Origin: Chalara sp. BL73
Lineage: Eukaryota > Ascomycota > Leotiomycetes > Helotiales
Reading direction: 5' to 3'
Length of the DNA stretch: 64,000 nt
Assembly (NCBI GenBank): GCA_918026815.1
Contig: CAKJVC010000010.1
Location: 1,304,501-1,368,500, forward strand
In this document: positions 63,443 through 64,000 of the stretch, piece after piece
How the letters are laid out: each line of letters starts with the position of its first letter
Position numbering within the stretch: the first letter of the stretch is position 1
Notes under the pieces: model-generated
Databases searched by the model: none
Seen by the model: only the letters and a program-made list of their open reading frames with translations
What the model was told of the DNA's origin: nothing
Program-made: the position numbers and the translations under genes

Positions 63443-64000
63443 ATGGGAGGGATAGCAATACGATTCGTGGAGCCAAGGAAGCAAGGAGAATCACAGAAAC
63501 AGTCTCAACAAACACCAAATTCAAACGACCTCAATGAGCCAGGCGACGCTGCAGTGAATATAGAACAAGTACTAGAGTCACCTGTTGGTGATTTGGTGAA
63601 CAACCCAGACACGGAAGCCGCATGTTATAATCCACCTTGTGCCGCTGAGATTAAGGAAAATAACGTCACCTCCCCTCCACCAACATACCAAGACGTACCT
63701 GACTTCATCCAAAACTTTCAAAAGAGCCAAGAACACCATCTCAGAGCGTTAGGAGATATTCCATGGACACCGTATAGGCCACACTTGGCCCTCGCTGCCG
63801 ATGCTGAAATAGAGACTCAGGGGATTTGGAGAAGCGTCAAAACATATGAAGCCAAGCATATCGCAACGTTGCACGGCAACATTTGGGTCCTTGACTCCAA
63901 GCAACTAGGGCTGGCTAGACAGTTTGGCATTATTGGAAAGCTTCCGTCTCTCGAGGTGGACGAGATCAACGACAAGAGTAAAAGCGACGGTCTCATACGC
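63443..64000 (+). CDS. Hypothetical protein, 3' cut by window edge
   Basis: From ATG 63443 the frame is open for 186 codons to the last base, with no stop. The first 80 residues are polar and probably disordered (RKQGESQKQSQQTPNSND). A Pro-rich stretch SPPPTYQDVPDF follows. From about residue 100 it looks folded: HHLRALGDIPWTPYRPHLAL, then GIWRSVKTYEAKHIATLHG and IWVLDSKQLGLARQFGIIGK. No known domain is recognised. Codon texture is even and unlike the nearby repeats, so a real gene is likely. Confidence 0.65.
   Translation, partial: MGGIAIRFVEPRKQGESQKQSQQTPNSNDLNEPGDAAVNIEQVLESPVGDLVNNPDTEAACYNPPCAAEIKENNVTSPPPTYQDVPDFIQNFQKSQEHHLRALGDIPWTPYRPHLALAADAEIETQGIWRSVKTYEAKHIATLHGNIWVLDSKQLGLARQFGIIGKLPSLEVDEINDKSKSDGLIR

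Overview
The window reads as a gene-poor, repeat-rich accessory region of a filamentous ascomycete (Pezizomycotina). Genes carry short 44-79 nt introns with GT..AG ends. The proteins belong to families expanded in such fungi: HET-domain proteins, NB-ARC/TPR NLRs, a helical protein resembling the fungal STAND N-terminal domain, F-box-like DUF proteins and a CYP7-like P450. Solo LTRs with 5-bp target-site duplications are scattered throughout. Several in-frame stops are C-to-T changes in a CpA context, the signature of repeat-induced point mutation (RIP). I do not assign a species.

Layout. 1-3.1 kb: NLR1, nucleoside-phosphorylase domain + NB-ARC + TPR, cut by the window start and ending at a RIP-like stop inside its TPR array. 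3.1-6.5 kb: repeat debris. 6.5-9.9 kb: NLR2, HET + NB-ARC + TPR. 11.6-15.4 kb: NLR3, patatin + NB-ARC + TPR, with the same NB-ARC/TPR body as NLR2. 17-21 kb: a helical/TM protein and a HET pseudogene. 21.2-28.9 kb: Tc1/mariner fragments, a decayed CKQGPHC-type gene, NLR4 (alpha/beta hydrolase + NB-ARC + TPR, frameshifted and with a solo LTR in its last repeat), and nested solo LTRs. 29-30.4 kb: an intact C2H2/DEDDh exonuclease gene. 32-33 kb: an SDR pseudogene. 33-40 kb: repeats, a secreted hypothetical protein, an F-box-like pseudogene and a small hypothetical gene. 40.8-44.5 kb: NLR5 (alpha/beta hydrolase + NB-ARC + TPR). 45.3-47.9 kb: a heavily broken HET pseudogene. 48-53 kb: repeats and one tiny Cys-rich gene. 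53.5-64 kb: a multipass membrane protein, a kinase-like protein, an intact HET protein, a P450 pseudogene and an ORF running off the right edge.

Common theme. Five NLRs within 44 kb carry four different N-terminal effector domains (PNP, HET, patatin, alpha/beta hydrolase) on a shared NB-ARC plus 42-residue TPR chassis. Three further HET genes lie alongside. By family knowledge this is the architecture of fungal non-self recognition and regulated cell death: TPR repeats sense, NB-ARC oligomerises, the N-terminal enzyme or HET domain executes. The mixture of intact, single-hit and ruined copies, and the near-identical 126-bp TPR units, suggest a fast-evolving, partly decaying recognition cluster. 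That role is inferred from architecture and is not shown by the sequence.
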